A stretch of 32,941 bases of DNA from Chloroflexota bacterium (GTDB lineage Bacteria > Chloroflexota > Anaerolineae > CG2-30-64-16), in NCBI GenBank assembly GCA_016876015.1, contig VGOD01000042.1, positions 1-32,941 on the forward strand. Reading direction: 5' to 3'. This document shows positions 30,597-32,941 of the stretch, in pieces. Position 1 is the first letter of the stretch. Every line of letters starts with the position of its first letter. Under the pieces are notes generated by a model. The model was not told where the DNA came from. It ran no database searches and saw nothing but the letters and a program-made list of their open reading frames with translations. Made by a program: the position numbers and the translations under genes.

Positions 30597-32000
30597 ATGC
30601 GCACCTTTCGCTACACCGTCCTGATGATCCTGGTCGTGCTGGCGCTGGTCGCGAGCGCCTGCGCGACTCCCACGCCGCCTCCGCCGCCTCCGACCAAGGC
30701 GCCGGAGCCTACGAAAGCCCCGGCTGCCCCGCAGCCGACCCAACCTCCTGCGCCGACCAAGGCCCCGGAGCCGACGAAAGCGCCCGAACCGACCAAGGCG
30801 CCAGCCCCGGCGCCAGTCACGATCACCTTCCAGGAGCCCTGGTCGCTGACCTCTGACCGCGGCAAGGTGATTGACGCCCTGGTGGCCGACTTCATGAAGA
30901 AGTATCCAGAGATCAAGGTGGTGATCAAGGACAGCGGCGTCAACAGCCAGGTCTTCGTGACCGAGGTGCTGGCGGGCAACGCGCCCGATGTGGCCTTCTT
31001 CGGCGAAGACGGCGTCTACCTGTTCGCGCCCCAGGATGCGCTTCTCGACCTGGGATCTTATGTCGAGAAGTGGGACAAGGCCAAGCGAGACGACTTCTTC
31101 AAGCCGGTGTGGGCCTTCGGCAACTACGAGGGCAAGCAATACGGCGTGCCTTGGATCGCCCACGCCATGGCCCTGGTCTACAACAAGGGCATGTTCAAGG
31201 AGGCCGGCCTCGACCCCGAGAAGCCACCGAAGACGTGGGACGAGCTGTACACCTACGCCGAGAAGCTGACCAAGGGGGAGCAGTTCGGCTTCGGGCTGGT
31301 CGGCAAGCAGAGCCACGACATGGCCTGGAACTGGTACACCTTCGCCTGGCAGAACGGCGCGCAACTGGGCAAACAGGCCGACGGCAAATGGCAGATCGCC
31401 CTGAACAGCCCGCAGGCAGTCGAGGCGCTGGAGTTCTACCTCAAGCTCAAGAAGGTCGCGCCGCCCGAATCTTCTTCCTCGGGCAGCGGCGAGATTGACC
31501 AGCTCTTCCAGAAGAAGCGCGTTGCCATGTACATCCTCGGGCCGTGGGCTGTGGCTGGCGTGCGCAAGGCCGCCCCCGATATTGACGTGGGGGTTGCGGC
31601 GCTGCCGTTCAAGACGACGCAGGCCACCACCATCGGCGCGGGCCTGCTGACCGTGCCGCGCACCTCCAAGAACAAGGATGCAGCCTGGAAGCTGATTGAC
31701 TTCCTCACCGAGGTCGAGCAGCAGGTCAAGCTCGTGTCCACCGGCTTCGCGTTCCGCGTGCCCACTCGCATCTCGGCGACTAAGGACCCGTGGTTCCAGC
31801 AGAACAAGGAGTTCATCCCCTTCGTCGAGGGCCTGGGCTATGGCAATGCGCCGACCATCATCCCGATCGCGGCGAAGTACAACACGGCGCACAACGAAGT
31901 GGTCCAGCCTGAGCTGTCCAAGGCCTACATCGGCCAGAAGTCGGCCAAGGATGCCCTGGCTGAGATCGAGAAGCAGGGCAATCTGCTCTTGAGTAAGTAA
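30597..32000 (+). CDS. Sugar ABC transporter substrate-binding lipoprotein (family 1, MalE-like)
   Basis: A 467-residue lipoprotein. A hydrophobic signal ends in lipobox VASAC (Cys22). A long proline-rich spacer with PTKAPEPTKAP repeats (about 25-75) lifts the binding domain off the membrane, as is common in Chloroflexota and Gram-positive lipoproteins. The domain has VTITFQEPW, APDVAFFGEDGVYLFA, YGVPWIAHAMALVYNKGMF, PPKTWDELYTYAEKL and GLLTVPRTSKNKDAAWKLIDFL, all typical of sugar-binding family 1. ATG 30597 has GGAGGAG 6 bases upstream; the in-frame extension from 30546 has no SD and is not coding-like. It binds the disaccharide or oligosaccharide used by the GH65 fusion and passes it to the permease that follows. 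Confidence 0.92.
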   Translation: MRTFRYTVLMILVVLALVASACATPTPPPPPPTKAPEPTKAPAAPQPTQPPAPTKAPEPTKAPEPTKAPAPAPVTITFQEPWSLTSDRGKVIDALVADFMKKYPEIKVVIKDSGVNSQVFVTEVLAGNAPDVAFFGEDGVYLFAPQDALLDLGSYVEKWDKAKRDDFFKPVWAFGNYEGKQYGVPWIAHAMALVYNKGMFKEAGLDPEKPPKTWDELYTYAEKLTKGEQFGFGLVGKQSHDMAWNWYTFAWQNGAQLGKQADGKWQIALNSPQAVEALEFYLKLKKVAPPESSSSGSGEIDQLFQKKRVAMYILGPWAVAGVRKAAPDIDVGVAALPFKTTQATTIGAGLLTVPRTSKNKDAAWKLIDFLTEVEQQVKLVSTGFAFRVPTRISATKDPWFQQNKEFIPFVEGLGYGNAPTIIPIAAKYNTAHNEVVQPELSKAYIGQKSAKDALAEIEKQGNLLLSK

Positions 32001-32008
32001 ACCGGGGA

Positions 32009-32043
32009 ACGTGCCTGGCGCTTTTCGGAAGCGCCAGGCACGT
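32009..32043. repeat. Perfect 15-bp-stem hairpin between binding protein and permease genes
   Basis: ACGTGCCTGGCGCTT (32009-32023), loop TTCGG, AAGCGCCAGGCACGT (32029-32043). It belongs to the CCAGGCA family. A hairpin here, between malE-like and malF-like genes, would protect the upstream mRNA and lower permease expression, as REP elements do in some enteric transport operons. Confidence 0.85.
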
Positions 32044-32078
32044 GATTGGCTGAGAGTGCCGCCAAGCGAGTCGCCGCC

Positions 32079-32941
32079 ATGAGCCGTCTGCGCCATTTGA
32101 GCCGCGCCCTGGTCCGCGAGGCGCGTTACAACTATATCCCGTACCTGTTCGTGCTGCCCGCGCTCGCCATTCTCACCGTGTTCATGGTCGTGCCGGCGCT
32201 GCAGGCGTTCCGCATGAGCTTCTACGACTGGAAGCTCCTGGGCGCATCCGCTTTCGTCGGGCTCAAGAACTACCTGGATTTCTTCAGCTACCCCAATGTC
32301 CTGCTTTCGGTCAGGAACACTGTCTTTTTCAGCCTGCTCAACGTTCCGGCTACGGTAGCCGTCTCGCTGTTCTTTGCCTTGCTGCTGAACAACGACATCC
32401 GCGGCCGGCGGTTCTTTCGGGTGCTCTTCTATCTACCTGTCATTTCGTCAGACGTCGCCGTTTCACTGCTGTGGAAATGGCTATACTGGGCGGGCGAGAT
32501 CGGCATCCTCAACAGCCTCTTGAAGGGGGTGGGGCTGCCGCCGCAGGATTGGCTGGGCAATCCGGCGCTGGCGATGCCGGCTGTGGCTGCGCTCTCGGTG
32601 TGGAAGGGGATGGGCGGGCAGGTGTTGATCTTCCTGGCCGGGCTGCAATCCATCCCGCCCGAGCTCTACGAAGCGGCGCGCATAGACGGCGCGGGCCTGT
32701 GGGCCAACTTCCGCCATGTGACGCTGCCGCTGCTGCGCCCCATCACATTGCTGGTCGTCTTGCTCCTCACCATCGGCTCGCTGCAAGTGTTCACGCCGAT
32801 CATGGTGATGACAGGCGGCGGGCCTGCCAACAGCACGATCACCATCGCGTTCTATATCTACAACCTGGCGTTTTCCCAGGGTCGCTACGGCCTGGCCGCG
32901 GCGGTCAGCTACGTCCTGTTCGCGGACATCCTGGGCATCAC
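32079..32941 (+). CDS. Sugar ABC transporter permease, MalF/UgpA-like (partial, runs off the window)
   Basis: An open frame from ATG 32079 to the window end: 287 complete codons, no stop. The N-terminus is followed by a membrane helix (YLFVLPALAILTVFMVVPAL), the FYDWKLLG and FVGLKNYLDFF motifs of MalF-type permeases, then several more hydrophobic helices. The EAA loop that contacts the ATPase reads LYEAARIDGAGLWANFRHVT and continues LPLL. MTGGGPANSTITIAFYIYN is also typical. It would form the channel with a second permease, presumably encoded just beyond the window. The start has only a weak SD, and a hairpin precedes it. It belongs to the same operon as the binding protein. Confidence 0.9.
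   Translation, partial: MSRLRHLSRALVREARYNYIPYLFVLPALAILTVFMVVPALQAFRMSFYDWKLLGASAFVGLKNYLDFFSYPNVLLSVRNTVFFSLLNVPATVAVSLFFALLLNNDIRGRRFFRVLFYLPVISSDVAVSLLWKWLYWAGEIGILNSLLKGVGLPPQDWLGNPALAMPAVAALSVWKGMGGQVLIFLAGLQSIPPELYEAARIDGAGLWANFRHVTLPLLRPITLLVVLLLTIGSLQVFTPIMVMTGGGPANSTITIAFYIYNLAFSQGRYGLAAAVSYVLFADILGI

Overview
High-GC bacterial chromosomal DNA. The best guess for the source is a member of Chloroflexota (Anaerolineae/Caldilineae-like). This is inferred from a LysW-type alpha-aminoadipate (AAA) lysine gene set, lipoproteins with proline/threonine/lysine-rich spacers after the lipobox, a secreted peptidase ending in a YLPAIVK-type tail, caspase/NACHT/FGE-type genes, and many short palindromic intergenic repeats. 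No rRNA gene or other taxonomic marker is present, so the assignment is not proven.

Layout. (1) 1-4896, + strand: the end of a homocitrate-synthase-like gene, a fused homoaconitase (large plus small subunit in one polypeptide), homoisocitrate dehydrogenase and LysK. This is the start and end of the AAA/LysW lysine route. LysW, LysX, LysY, LysZ and LysJ are not in the window. (2) 5002-10835, + strand: a tightly packed operon of a MarR regulator, a CheY-receiver/CpaE-MinD-like ATPase fusion, and two ABC exporter half-transporters whose motifs predict a heterodimer with one degenerate ATP site. A good sigma70 promoter lies just upstream. (3) 14312-10856, - strand: OmpR-type response regulator, histidine kinase, then a sugar-type solute-binding lipoprotein with no permease beside it. 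Upstream are a secreted helical-repeat protein and a secreted M14 zinc carboxypeptidase. (4) 17399-18046, +: a cytidylate-kinase-like protein. (5) 18.06-22.31 kb: a decayed accessory island. It holds a RAYT/Y1 transposase fused in frame to the back half of a caspase-family protein, and a NACHT-FGE/sulfatase-type conflict gene with one frameshift and two in-frame stops. A selenocysteine tRNA with its own promoter lies at one edge. (6) 22.35-32.94 kb: a carbohydrate locus. A CehA/McbA-type metallohydrolase and an alpha/beta esterase run leftward. A LacI regulator, a beta-phosphoglucomutase/GH65 phosphorylase fusion, a sugar-binding lipoprotein and a MalF-type permease (cut by the window end) run rightward. 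A consensus promoter flanked by two LacI-type operators sits between them.

The most unusual property is not a single gene. At least four families of short, mostly palindromic repeats occur between genes and also inside coding regions, where they read through in frame as low-complexity peptide inserts. They appear in the fused homoaconitase, homoisocitrate dehydrogenase, the GH65 fusion and the FGE domain of the NACHT pseudogene. The linker joining the two homoaconitase subunits is itself built from such repeats. A RAYT-type transposase, the enzyme class known to spread REP palindromes, lies among these repeats. All assignments come from reading motifs by eye; no database search was run.
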